From an uncultured Phaeodactylibacter sp. (GTDB lineage: Bacteria; Bacteroidota; Bacteroidia; Chitinophagales; Saprospiraceae), in NCBI GenBank assembly GCA_913057245.1, contig CAJXNH010000009.1:1-64000 (forward strand): a DNA stretch of 64,000 nt. The letters are read 5' to 3'. Below, in pieces: positions 8,946 to 16,357 of the stretch (position 1 is its first letter; the number at the start of each line of letters is the position of its first letter). The notes under the pieces are model-generated. The model saw only the letters and a program-made list of their open reading frames with translations. It did no database searches and was not told the DNA's origin. The position numbers and the translations under genes were made by a program.

Positions 8946-9119
8946 ATGGGATTATGTGCCTGCCGCCAGAGTATCAGCAAGACCGGTGCTCGGATAATCG
9001 GTAAGGATGGCGGCAGGCTTCCCAAATCAAGATTTAAGATCACGATCACGCACTATGAACGCTACTTTCACTATTCCCACGCTGCCTGGCGTAGACAACT
9101 GAGCCGGGCAGCCTTTTAA
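8946..9119 (+). CDS. Possible small basic ORF
   Basis: 57-residue frame starting three bases after the previous stop. Basic and aromatic (HYERYFHYSHAAWRRQLSRAAF), no recognised domain. Position in a tightly packed operon is the main support. Confidence 0.35.
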   Translation: MGLCACRQSISKTGARIIGKDGGRLPKSRFKITITHYERYFHYSHAAWRRQLSRAAF

Positions 9120-9129
9120 CCGCGAATTT

Positions 9130-9150
9130 CACCCATTTGGGTGTGTTTTT
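9130..9150 (+). terminator. Rho-independent terminator-like hairpin
   Basis: CACCC-ATTT-GGGTG stem-loop followed by TGTTTTT. It lies between the first early genes and the 9208 gene and may attenuate read-through. Confidence 0.55.
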
Positions 9151-9164
9151 GAAGTTGGAATAAA

Positions 9165-9184
9165 GCCCGGCAAACGAGCCGGGC
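9165..9184. other. GC-rich hairpin before the 9208 gene
   Basis: A perfect 7-bp stem GCCCGGC/GCCGGGC with a 6-base loop, 24 bp upstream of the ATG. No T-run, so not a standard terminator. Could influence mRNA stability or translation. Confidence 0.4.
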
Positions 9185-9207
9185 GACTTCCCAAACCATA
9201 TCCCGCA

Positions 9208-9597
9208 ATGAAAGACCTTAAATTCCTACGGAAACCAGAAGGAAATAAGATTGCCACAGCCTTGTATTGGGGCAAAGAGCAGGTTAGCCATCGGCTAATT
9301 ATCGAAAGCAGCAAGGTTGATTTTGCCGAAAAGGCACTAATTGCCTGGACGGTATCGGCCCACATAGGAATGATGATGGAAATAGCTCCTGGACAGGCAG
9401 AGCATTTACTAGTTAAGGCATCCGAGATATGGAATGGCTGGGACAAAGTAGAGCACTTCACTCCAGAGTATTTCAACAAACTCCGCATTGCCTTTGAAGC
9501 AGCGGATGAAGAAACCGAAATAAAGCTACAGGAGCACCTGGCACTCGTACAGGTCTGCGTAGCGCACTACAATCACTTCCAAAATAAAGCAGCATGA
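9208..9597 (+). CDS. Hypothetical protein
   Basis: 129 residues, mainly helical with several Trp and His. No recognised motif and no membrane segment. Lies in the early operon between hairpins. Function unknown. Confidence 0.6.
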   Translation: MKDLKFLRKPEGNKIATALYWGKEQVSHRLIIESSKVDFAEKALIAWTVSAHIGMMMEIAPGQAEHLLVKASEIWNGWDKVEHFTPEYFNKLRIAFEAADEETEIKLQEHLALVQVCVAHYNHFQNKAA

Positions 9598-9694
9598 ACT
9601 CACATAAACGTGACCGGCCCCACTATCATGCCTCCCCCCGCAAACGATAGCCGATTCATTACCGAAATTCAACAGCAAATACAACCTTCAGAGC

Positions 9695-10144
9695 ATGAAA
9701 ACTGCAATCACCTTTTCCAATCAATTCCAGCTGGACCCCACGCTGATGACCACGACGCTTCGCTTCCAAGGCAAAGCTATTGCCAGCAAGGATATCAAAG
9801 CGACTAACGTCACTCAGGCGCACGTTGAGCTCCTGTCGGAAGAAGCTCAGAAAGCCATGCGCTTCCTTTGCATCCATCTGCCAAGCGATCAAGAAACCTA
9901 CCGATGGATTATGAACTACCACAGCCTATACAAGTCTGACATCGACCAGATGGAGTATATCGCCCAGCCGAAAAATGCGGCATTCCTGCGCAAGCGGGTA
10001 GCCGCGATGCCTGATACCAAGAATGGCAAAGGTTGCAAGACCAAGATGCTGTTCCTCAACGCCATTATCACTTACTACGACAACCACTTTGGAGAGCGCC
10101 AGCTGACCGGAGGTGTGCCTAGCTGCCACCGGGAGGCTGGCTAA
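9695..10144 (+). CDS. Hypothetical protein
   Basis: 149 residues beginning MKTAITFSNQFQLDPTLM. A beta-rich N-terminus is followed by a helical, Lys-rich C-terminus with the phrase AMPDTKNGKGCKTKMLFLNAIITYYDNHF. Not recognised. It is followed by a long inverted repeat and is codon-wise similar to its neighbours. Confidence 0.6.
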   Translation: MKTAITFSNQFQLDPTLMTTTLRFQGKAIASKDIKATNVTQAHVELLSEEAQKAMRFLCIHLPSDQETYRWIMNYHSLYKSDIDQMEYIAQPKNAAFLRKRVAAMPDTKNGKGCKTKMLFLNAIITYYDNHFGERQLTGGVPSCHREAG

Positions 10145-10150
10145 TAAAAC

Positions 10151-10212
10151 AGGGCCGGCACTCATTACTAACCAAGCACAGTAGCTGCTTCCTGCAAAAT
10201 TTAGCCGGCCCT
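10151..10212. other. Long-range inverted repeat
   Basis: AGGGCCGGC at 10151-10159 pairs perfectly with GCCGGCCCT at 10204-10212 around a 44-base loop, followed by TCTTTTG. It could be a terminator with a large loop or a structured small RNA. Each arm contains GCCGGC, the site recognised by NgoMIV-family enzymes. Confidence 0.4.
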
Positions 10213-10225
10213 TCTTTTGCTTCTG

Positions 10226-10268
10226 GCGAGACGGTCGCCTTAAAGGGGTTCGATTCCCCTGGATAGCA
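10226..10268 (+). other. tRNA 3'-half-like fragment
   Basis: Contains a small hairpin (GGCGA/TCGCC) resembling a long variable arm, then a perfect T-arm AGGGG-TTCGATT-CCCCT (10244-10260), then GGATAGC plus A in the acceptor and discriminator positions. No matching 5' acceptor strand or D-arm lies upstream, so it is not a complete tRNA. It could be a relic attachment site or a carried tRNA fragment. Confidence 0.4.
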
Positions 10269-10274
10269 CGAACC

Positions 10275-10297
10275 ACTGCAAATTCATTGCAGTTTTT
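10275..10297 (+). terminator. Rho-independent terminator-like hairpin
   Basis: ACTGCAA/TTGCAGT 7-bp stem with loop ATTCA followed by a short T-run, 60 bp before the next gene. Confidence 0.55.
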
Positions 10298-10354
10298 GGA
10301 GGCAGCGCGGAGCCGTGTTGCACTGGCTGTCCTCCCTTTTAAAAATCGCTTATC

Positions 10355-11536
10355 ATGTCTGCATTTAAGATTTCAAGGTTTGCACACGAAGAGAGCGGAA
10401 AAGCTTTGCTAACAATAGACTTTTCCAAGAGCCACCTTCTGATGGAAAAAAAGTTTGAGCAGTACAACCTGCAACAATCTAAAGCTTGTGACAAGATCAA
10501 GATGCCGCACATCTTTCTGGCAAAAGAGCTCATCCGTCTTTATCGTGCCATGTTCCGCCGTTGGCACAATACAGACCGAAAGCTGGAAACAGTGAAGGAC
10601 ATGCCTCTTCTGAGCGTAAATAACAAGTTTCTAGGGCAGATTACCGGAAGAACCGATAGAAGCATCCGCAACTATCGAAAAGTGCTCCAAAAGGCTGGAT
10701 TCTTCCTTCCAGTCGCGTATGATGACCAGGAAATGCCAGTTTATGAAATACATCATGGCCGCCAGGCAGACTTTGAAGTGCTGATCAATCCTGAATTTCT
10801 ATACATCGAAACAGCCAAAACCAAGGTGAAACTTCGCCTTGCAACTAGCCCACTTTCAGTTGCTACCCGGAAAAATTTTCCGCCTACAAGTACAAGTACA
10901 GTACAAGAACAACAAGAACAACAAGAACTTGTAGGCGGAAAAAGCTGCGCTTTTGCGGAAAAGTTTGAACAGGAACAGCAAGAACCGGGAAGTGGAGAGG
11001 CTAACGCCTCAATAGTTCACCAACAGGAACAACAAGAACCGATGGACAAGAACGAACCACGCAAATTCGGCCATACCTCCCAAAAAACCGGAACAAAAAT
11101 TCCGGCCGGCGGCGGCGAAGTTGACCCCTATCGGGCCAGAAAAGTCCGAGGATTTTCAAAAAAACTGCTAAATGGAGTCCGAACCTACCTCTACCCAGCC
11201 GAAGCTTGGCCTAAGGATTACAGGATATTGGTGCTGCAAACGATTGATCGGCTTTTCGGCGACAAGCCAGAAGAACTTTTCCCCCGCATTGCTTCAAATT
11301 ACTACGAGCGCATGAAGTTAGTCCAGCTTCATTGGCACAAAGAGTTTGGAGAACTGCCTGAGCCCCACGTTTTCTTCAATCCTGAAAACCCCAATGGCTT
11401 CCGGATAACCAAAAACTGGCCAAATAATCCTGAAAAATACCCACCTCCGGCGCGAAAAACGTACAGATATGCACAACAGAGACGTGCAAATGGCAGAAGA
11501 GGCACAGGGTTAGTTACCCTAGCTGACCTTATCTGA
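10355..11536 (+). CDS. Putative replication/DNA-binding protein with winged HTH
   Basis: 393 residues. The N-terminal half contains a winged-helix-like segment (LSVNNKFLGQITGRTDRSIRNYRKVLQKAGFF, about residues 85-120) similar to helix-turn-helix proteins near replication modules of Bacteroidota elements. A Gln/Glu-rich linker (about 180-240) contains short tandem repeats of the EQQEQQE type, produced by repeats of a CAAGAACAA-like sequence. The C-terminal domain is basic and ends in RRANGRRGTG. A role in replication initiation is inferred from position and HTH; no nuclease or helicase motif is visible. Confidence 0.55.
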   Translation: MSAFKISRFAHEESGKALLTIDFSKSHLLMEKKFEQYNLQQSKACDKIKMPHIFLAKELIRLYRAMFRRWHNTDRKLETVKDMPLLSVNNKFLGQITGRTDRSIRNYRKVLQKAGFFLPVAYDDQEMPVYEIHHGRQADFEVLINPEFLYIETAKTKVKLRLATSPLSVATRKNFPPTSTSTVQEQQEQQELVGGKSCAFAEKFEQEQQEPGSGEANASIVHQQEQQEPMDKNEPRKFGHTSQKTGTKIPAGGGEVDPYRARKVRGFSKKLLNGVRTYLYPAEAWPKDYRILVLQTIDRLFGDKPEELFPRIASNYYERMKLVQLHWHKEFGELPEPHVFFNPENPNGFRITKNWPNNPEKYPPPARKTYRYAQQRRANGRRGTGLVTLADLI

Positions 11537-11550
11537 AAAATAAACCTGCA

Positions 11551-11817
11551 ATGAACAATCGAAAAAAAAGAAGCAATGGGCTTGCGCATTACAAGTTGGT
11601 CTTTAAGCCAGAAAAATATACAGGCAAGCTTGCCCACTGGAACAATGACTATGACAATGGCCCACTTTTACCCTGGAAGAACAACACCAAGAAACGCTGC
11701 TATTTTCTTTCGCAGAAATACAATTTTTCCTGGGCAGCTATATACGACCAGACGAATCCAACTGAAATGATTGATGAATATACAAAGCAGGAAGGCTGGA
11801 AAATAGGTGAACATTAA
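11551..11817 (+). CDS. Hypothetical small protein
   Basis: 88 residues, basic and aromatic (NRKKRSNGLAHYKLVFKPEKYTGKLAHWNNDYDNG), no membrane span or recognised domain. 14 bp after the preceding gene, so probably co-transcribed. Confidence 0.5.
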   Translation: MNNRKKRSNGLAHYKLVFKPEKYTGKLAHWNNDYDNGPLLPWKNNTKKRCYFLSQKYNFSWAAIYDQTNPTEMIDEYTKQEGWKIGEH

Positions 11818-11836
11818 CCATAACAAACCATAAACC

Positions 11837-12079
11837 ATGAAAAAGACCTTAAAGAAAATCGCGCAAATTGGATGCCTTTTGGCAATTATCCTACCTGGAT
11901 GCAAAAGCAGCTCCACCTTTACAATCGAAGATTTCTATGCTATGCCGGTGTTAAAAGCCCCTGGCAAGCGCGTACAAACGCAAAACAAACAGGAAGAGTG
12001 CTCACGGCATGGGGATATGTACTCCAAAATCGACAAAACTTGCTTCTTCTGCGAAAAGCCCGTGACAGATGAGAATTAA
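11837..12079 (+). CDS. Small predicted lipoprotein with CxxC tail
   Basis: 80 residues with signal peptide and lipobox LAIILPGC (Cys about 22). Near the C-terminus it has CSRHGDMYSKIDKTCFFC, a spacing that could bind a metal. Overlaps the next gene by 11 bp. Possibly a surface-exclusion or lysogenic-conversion factor; not recognised. Confidence 0.6.
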   Translation: MKKTLKKIAQIGCLLAIILPGCKSSSTFTIEDFYAMPVLKAPGKRVQTQNKQEECSRHGDMYSKIDKTCFFCEKPVTDEN

Positions 12080-12410
12080 GCAGACGAAAACCGGGCAGAT
12101 TTCCTTAAAGATGGAGTCGGAAATGTGGGAGGTCATCACCAAAGCCCTACAGCGCCGGGTAGACCTGGACTGGCCCGATCTGGAAACGTACGAATGCGAA
12201 CTGGCAAAGGAAGTGGCTGAAAAGCTGTGGAGACGGCACCAGGTAGACGACACTTCCTTAAAGCTACGGCGTAGTGAATTTCACTTTATTTTCTGTGAGG
12301 CAGTCATGCACTACGTACACGAAAGCCACCACGCAGAGATCAATCTGGCAGCAGAACCCTTAAAGCACCAGGCGGTCCATTTCAAAGCAATCCCGATGAT
12401 GAAGCGATGA
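12069..12410 (+). CDS. Hypothetical helical protein
   Basis: 113 residues, helical, His/Trp/Glu-rich (EMWEVITKALQRRVDLDWPDLETYECELAKEVAEKLWRRHQVDD). No known motif. Overlaps both neighbouring genes by a few bases, consistent with an early operon. Confidence 0.55.
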   Translation: MRIKQTKTGQISLKMESEMWEVITKALQRRVDLDWPDLETYECELAKEVAEKLWRRHQVDDTSLKLRRSEFHFIFCEAVMHYVHESHHAEINLAAEPLKHQAVHFKAIPMMKR

Positions 12411-12553
12411 GAAAACGAAACTTGACCTGCTACCTGATCTATTTCTCCTTTACTTGGCTTGGACGAGCCGTCTACGCTTTAAGGAAAGGACTGGAAAAAA
12501 TCAACTACCGCATAGACCGGGTAGCAGATCATTTTTCGCAAGAAAACCACTGA
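12407..12553 (+). CDS. Small hypothetical protein
   Basis: 48 residues from an ATGA overlap with the preceding stop. A short hydrophobic stretch (LTCYLIYFSFTWLG) is followed by a basic amphipathic helix. Could be membrane-associated. Confidence 0.5.
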   Translation: MRKRNLTCYLIYFSFTWLGRAVYALRKGLEKINYRIDRVADHFSQENH

Positions 12554-12582
12554 AAAACCGCAAAATCCCTTAAAGGAAAGTC

Positions 12583-13386
12583 ATGGAAAATCAGGAAATC
12601 ACAACTTATGAATTTACAGGCGAAACGCTGGCGGATAGCCTTAACGTGAAATGGTCGACTTTGCAGAAGCAAATCAACCGCATGGGCTACAGCTACGGCA
12701 AAAATGACCTCATTCCAGAAGATGTAGTGCAGGAAATCATTTTGGAATACGCCCAGCCGAAGCCGAATAGAGCAGATAAAGTGGTAAAAACCGCCAAGCA
12801 GGTAGCCGGTCAGCTAAATATTCCGATCAATATCACGATCAATAATGCGACAATCACCCAAAATGAGCCGTCAAAGCAGCACCCGAAGCCAGATCAAACA
12901 AACGACAAACAAATCGTACAGCCAAAGCCAAAGCCATTGCCGCAGCCTGCCCCCCAGCCAGTAGCGGACGAAAAGCCGCAGGCAGACCCCCAGGCAGGTG
13001 GCAAGCCGGTCACCGCCTTGGTGTACTTCGCTTTCATCTTCATTCTGCTGTACCAAGTCGAGCACCTGGCGACCATCGGCATGGACGTGAGCGCATTCCC
13101 GGCCGATAGCCTGGCCCGGAAGATCAGCGGATGGCTGTTTGCCGTCACCGTAAGCATCACGGCACTGTTAATGACCCTCCGCCGGGGCATCAAAGCCCGG
13201 ATCATCATCTTCGGCAAAGACATCAGTTACCTGCTGGCATTTGCCGTGCTCGATGTGATCTTTTTCGTCCTCAGCTCCGCCCCCTTGGCAGATGGCAATT
13301 GGCTGCACTGGACGAAAAGCGTACTGGTGGGCGTGACGACCGCATTTGTGATTTACAGCTTCAACGAACTCATCACGAAAAACTAA
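12583..13386 (+). CDS. Multi-span membrane protein with N-terminal HTH-like and Pro-rich linker
   Basis: 267 residues. The N-terminal 55 residues look DNA-binding (TGETLADSLNVKWSTLQKQINRMGYSYGKNDLIPEDVVQEIILEY). A Pro/Gln/Lys linker (about 90-140) precedes three or four hydrophobic spans (about 145-265). A predicted cytoplasmic DNA-binding end joined to a membrane domain suggests tethering of element DNA to the membrane; this is inference. Not recognised as a named family. Confidence 0.6.
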   Translation: MENQEITTYEFTGETLADSLNVKWSTLQKQINRMGYSYGKNDLIPEDVVQEIILEYAQPKPNRADKVVKTAKQVAGQLNIPINITINNATITQNEPSKQHPKPDQTNDKQIVQPKPKPLPQPAPQPVADEKPQADPQAGGKPVTALVYFAFIFILLYQVEHLATIGMDVSAFPADSLARKISGWLFAVTVSITALLMTLRRGIKARIIIFGKDISYLLAFAVLDVIFFVLSSAPLADGNWLHWTKSVLVGVTTAFVIYSFNELITKN

Positions 13387-13393
13387 GCGGACA

Positions 13394-13876
13394 ATGATCA
13401 ACCACTTAAAGGACATGATCGCGGACATACTCCTGTGTCGGTACAATCCGGACAAGTACACCCTGCCGGACAGACAGACAAAGACACGGACACGGACAAG
13501 CGGACAAGCTCAAACGGACATCAATCTAGCGGAGTACACGTGGACAGGTGGACAACTTTGGGTTCCGGACAACGAGTCCAAGGACAATCAGGCGGACGCA
13601 GCCTGGAAAGTGGACAGCGTACGTTCGCGTACAACGGACAAGGTAAAGGAATTGACCCCGGAGGACATCTTCGAACTAGACGAACGGAACCTTGACCACC
13701 GAAAAGCCATGCGCATCAAGCCATTTTGGAGCCAAGGCTTAACGATACGTGAAATCAGCCAGGCATTGAGCTATACCAATGGCAAAAAGGTAAATGGATA
13801 TAGCTATCCAACGGTTGCAAATTACACGGCAGCCTTCTCTGCTGCCCTATCAGGGGGAGGGGCTGCTGAGGAATAG
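13394..13876 (+). CDS. HTH-containing hypothetical protein
   Basis: 160 residues. The first two-thirds is low-complexity (Asp, Thr, Arg, Lys) because the DNA is packed with GGACA pentamers. The C-terminal part has a resolvase-like helix-turn-helix: MRIKPFWSQGLTIREISQALSYTNGKKVNGYSYPTVANYTAAFS. Possibly a DNA-binding protein acting at the repeats inside its own gene; inferred. Confidence 0.55.
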   Translation: MINHLKDMIADILLCRYNPDKYTLPDRQTKTRTRTSGQAQTDINLAEYTWTGGQLWVPDNESKDNQADAAWKVDSVRSRTTDKVKELTPEDIFELDERNLDHRKAMRIKPFWSQGLTIREISQALSYTNGKKVNGYSYPTVANYTAAFSAALSGGGAAEE

Positions 13877-13981
13877 CCTTATAAAACCTCCTAATTATAA
13901 GGACCTTGACTGATAATCAATTAGTTAGCCTTATAAAAATTATAAGAACCCCTTATAAAACCCTTGTAAAAGCTTATAAAA
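13875..13981. repeat. CTTATAAAA repeats in AT-rich intergenic spacer
   Basis: CTTATAAAA (or close) ends copies at 13878-13886, 13930-13938, 13952-13960 and 13973-13981, with inverted ATTATAAG copies near 13893 and 13939. This is the only sizeable non-coding spacer between the two GGACA clusters. It could be a DNA-unwinding element or an operator array. Confidence 0.5.
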
Positions 13982-14406
13982 TGCACGAACAACACGCAAA
14001 ATATCACCCTTACGAGCCGGTCACGGAAGACGCTAACTGGGAAGAACTGCCCCCGGTAGCCGATGCCCAGCCGCCAGCCAAGCGCCCACACACGATTGTA
14101 TGGGAAGTGGAGCGCAAACAGTTCAAAGCATACCCCATCGCCGTACAGATCGGCGAGACGGGAGCCGCCATTGTCCTGTTCGTCTTTTTGAAGTTCGGAC
14201 AACTGGTCTGGTTCCTTGTCCTTGTCCTTTGGACAGTCCTGGTGTCTGTCCTTCGGGCTTTGTCCTTCGCTGTCCGCGATACTGCCGGACAAGCCATGCG
14301 GACAAGCGGACAAACGTACGCGGACAACGATTATCCAACCATACGGACAAGCCGTACAGACGTCAACGTGGACGTGGACGTACACGTGTCCGTCAAAAAC
14401 CGGTAG
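13981..14406 (+). CDS. Hypothetical membrane protein
   Basis: 141 residues from ATG at 13981; an upstream TTG start would extend into the repeat spacer. A soluble N-terminus is followed by a strong hydrophobic segment (GAAIVLFVFLKFGQLVWFLVLVLWTVLVSVLRAL), then a polar tail rich in Asp/Val/Thr. The tail and span overlap the second GGACA/TGTCC cluster, which shapes their composition (repeated LVLVL and VDVDV). Function unknown. Confidence 0.5.
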   Translation: MHEQHAKYHPYEPVTEDANWEELPPVADAQPPAKRPHTIVWEVERKQFKAYPIAVQIGETGAAIVLFVFLKFGQLVWFLVLVLWTVLVSVLRALSFAVRDTAGQAMRTSGQTYADNDYPTIRTSRTDVNVDVDVHVSVKNR

Positions 14407-14408
14407 AC

Positions 14409-14939
14409 ATGATTAAGAAGATCGAAACCTTTGTCCTTGTCCTCTTCCTGGGAGGCATCGTGTACACGACCACCCGCTGGGGCATCCCCGGAGCGGTTGT
14501 ATTGCTCGGCATCGGCATGGTCATCTGGTCGATGGCCCAAAACTGGCTAAAAGCCTGGAAGCGCCGGGAAGCTCTGGCGAATGCCGCCGTACAGATCGAC
14601 AACAGCTACATCTATAGCGAAGAAGGCGACGACTGCACTGTGCGCAGCCGGGCGCAAGCCGAAGCCCTGCTTCTGGGCAGGTCGGGCAATAAGGAGTTCC
14701 TGAAAGGCAATATACAGGTTCACGCCTTGTACTTTAGGTATAACCGCAAACGCGAAGAAATGGTAGAGATCAACAAGAAGGATAAGCAAATCCGCTCTTT
14801 CCTGGTCTTCTGCGAGGACTACCATCGCTTTTTGGACATGGTGCAGGAGTATCAGGACGCGGTAGAGGCAGACCACCACAAGAAGATCGCCAAGGAAGAT
14901 GGAAAATGGTATTTGGATAACGTTTTAAAGCAAGACTAA
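14409..14939 (+). CDS. Hypothetical membrane protein
   Basis: 176 residues. Two N-terminal spans (TFVLVLFLGGIVYTTTRWGIPGAVVLLGIGMVIWSMAQNWL) are followed by a soluble, mostly helical domain of about 120 residues with many charged residues. Start chosen at the ATG two bases after the previous stop. Not recognised. Confidence 0.6.
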   Translation: MIKKIETFVLVLFLGGIVYTTTRWGIPGAVVLLGIGMVIWSMAQNWLKAWKRREALANAAVQIDNSYIYSEEGDDCTVRSRAQAEALLLGRSGNKEFLKGNIQVHALYFRYNRKREEMVEINKKDKQIRSFLVFCEDYHRFLDMVQEYQDAVEADHHKKIAKEDGKWYLDNVLKQD

Positions 14940-15217
14940 TGGAAGTTGTAACAGTTATTTTAGCCGTAGTTCTATTTCTGATTTGCTCTGTTGGGTTTTT
15001 AGTTGGAATCACTTGGGCGATGAAGCGGTATGAAGAACATAACCGCAACCACTGGAAACACAAAAAGCACCCCGACCTTGCCCTGATCGCCCTGCCAGTC
15101 GTCTACGTACAGCCGTTTGAAAATGGCGTAATCATACAGGATAGCAAGCAGCGCCTGCATTACTTTATTAACCCTGGTGGCTACCGTTGGGAGTGGCTGG
15201 AAAATATTGAGCTATGA
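14939..15217 (+). CDS. Small membrane-anchored hypothetical protein
   Basis: 92 residues with an N-terminal span (VVTVILAVVLFLICSVGFLVGITWAM) and a short soluble domain with His/Lys-rich juxtamembrane part. Overlaps its neighbours by one to four bases. Function unknown. Confidence 0.55.
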   Translation: MEVVTVILAVVLFLICSVGFLVGITWAMKRYEEHNRNHWKHKKHPDLALIALPVVYVQPFENGVIIQDSKQRLHYFINPGGYRWEWLENIEL

Positions 15218-15810
15218 TGAAACAGAAAAAAATATCAACAAAGTTCTATGCGAATGAAGACTTGAAGCCCAAGTCTATTATCTGGAGAGGTGAAAAAACA
15301 ACAGTTTACCCACTTTATTGCAGAGTAACATACAACAGGAATAACACTAAATTTCGTGTTTTAATTGATGGCCAATCTGTTCTTGTATCGACTGACCTTG
15401 ATCAGGTTAAGTGCAGTGCTGCTTTGTCAAAGAAATTATCTTCTTTAGAATCTCTGGTTCGGAATATCATTAGACAAGAAGCATCGTTCAATCCTAAATA
15501 TCAGCCTAATAGCTTTATAAAGGCAATCAAAAAGTACACTACTTCTATCGCTGAATATGCACTCAGCCTCCCCATGTGTTCCTACGTATCAGGCATACAA
15601 AAGATAGGCTCAACACACGCCTTAAACGTCTTTACCTGCCTTGAAATCCTAAAAAATGACTTTGGCGATATGACGGTATTTGACTGGCTAGATGGCGGAA
15701 GCAAGGAGTTTGAGACGGCGATAAGGGATGAGTATAAACTAACTGCCGCAAGCAGCTTATCAAAGCTAATTGACCACCTAATCAAAGATACAGGCTATGC
15801 CCAACCCTAA
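15214..15810 (+). CDS. Hypothetical protein, AT-rich
   Basis: 198 residues. The start (KPKSIIWRGEKTTVYPLYCRVTYNRNNTKFRVLIDGQSV) resembles the three-stranded arm-binding fold of Bacteroidota tyrosine recombinases, but no catalytic domain follows. Its DNA is visibly more AT-rich than its neighbours, suggesting separate acquisition. It may be a recombinase-derived DNA-binding protein; weakly supported. Confidence 0.5.
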   Translation: MMKQKKISTKFYANEDLKPKSIIWRGEKTTVYPLYCRVTYNRNNTKFRVLIDGQSVLVSTDLDQVKCSAALSKKLSSLESLVRNIIRQEASFNPKYQPNSFIKAIKKYTTSIAEYALSLPMCSYVSGIQKIGSTHALNVFTCLEILKNDFGDMTVFDWLDGGSKEFETAIRDEYKLTAASSLSKLIDHLIKDTGYAQP

Positions 15811-16132
15811 AAACCTAATCAACGGACAAAAGCCCGAGTTCGGCAACCCGGACCACATCAAATACGCAAACCGCATCAGCCGGGCAGTGGATTACTACCG
15901 GGAAACGGGAAAGATCAAAGGGCAGGTGTCAGCCAAGGAAGAAAAGATTTTCCGGATTGATGTATGGGCCAAGTTCATCTGCGTGGAATGCGGCGCAGAG
16001 AATATCCATGAAAGAGCATTTGAAGATACCAGCGATATACCACTTGTAGGTCGTGCAGGTTTCAAATGCTGCTCCTGCAACCAAAAGTACACCGTAGACC
16101 TGAAAACACATACCATCACCAAACAACAATAA
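15797..16132 (+). CDS. Zinc-ribbon-like hypothetical protein
   Basis: 111 residues. Two Cys pairs, FICVECGAEN and FKCCSCNQKYTV, are separated by about 28 residues and fit a zinc ribbon in the C-terminal half. The N-terminus is helical and basic. Probably binds nucleic acid. It overlaps the preceding gene by 14 bp. Confidence 0.6.
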   Translation: MPNPKNLINGQKPEFGNPDHIKYANRISRAVDYYRETGKIKGQVSAKEEKIFRIDVWAKFICVECGAENIHERAFEDTSDIPLVGRAGFKCCSCNQKYTVDLKTHTITKQQ

Positions 16133-16135
16133 ACC

Positions 16136-16357
16136 ATGAAAGAGATCAATCACGTCAGGGACTTACAAGATAAAATGATAGCCCTGTTTGAAGCCCTTGA
16201 AACAGAAGAGATATCCCTTGCTCAAGCCAAGGAGATGAACAACACTAGCGGAAAAATCCTGAAGTGCTCAAAGATCGAGCTGGATTACAACAAAGTCATG
16301 GAGCGCAAAAAGGTCATTCCATTCATTGAAAAAGCAAGTGAAGATGATGAAGAATAA
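16136..16357 (+). CDS. Hypothetical small helical protein
   Basis: 73 residues, helical and charged (RDLQDKMIALFEALETEEISLAQAKEMNNTSGKILKCSKIELDYNKVMERKKVIPF). Resembles small phage early proteins of unknown role. Three bases after the previous gene. Confidence 0.55.
   Translation: MKEINHVRDLQDKMIALFEALETEEISLAQAKEMNNTSGKILKCSKIELDYNKVMERKKVIPFIEKASEDDEE

Larger units (their letters stand above)
13388..14442. repeat. GGACA/TGTCC pentamer clusters, candidate origin or protein-loading region
   Basis: Sixteen GGACA pentamers occur in 13388-13678, all on the plus strand. A second cluster at 14172-14442 has seven GGACA and nine TGTCC. None occur in the 490 bp between. The pentamers fall in all three frames of the overlapping genes (coding D, R-T or G-Q), so the bias is not explained by protein sequence. 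They flank an AT-rich spacer with CTTATAA repeats. Iteron-like binding sites of a replication or partition protein are the most natural explanation. Confidence 0.6.

Noticed and set aside
9610-9807. 65-residue ORF overlapping the 9695 gene
   Set aside because: It overlaps a longer, better-formed gene in another frame and has a composition unlike a real protein.
10226-10268. Functional tRNA gene
   Set aside because: T-arm and 3' acceptor strand exist but no D-arm, anticodon stem or 5' acceptor partner is found upstream.
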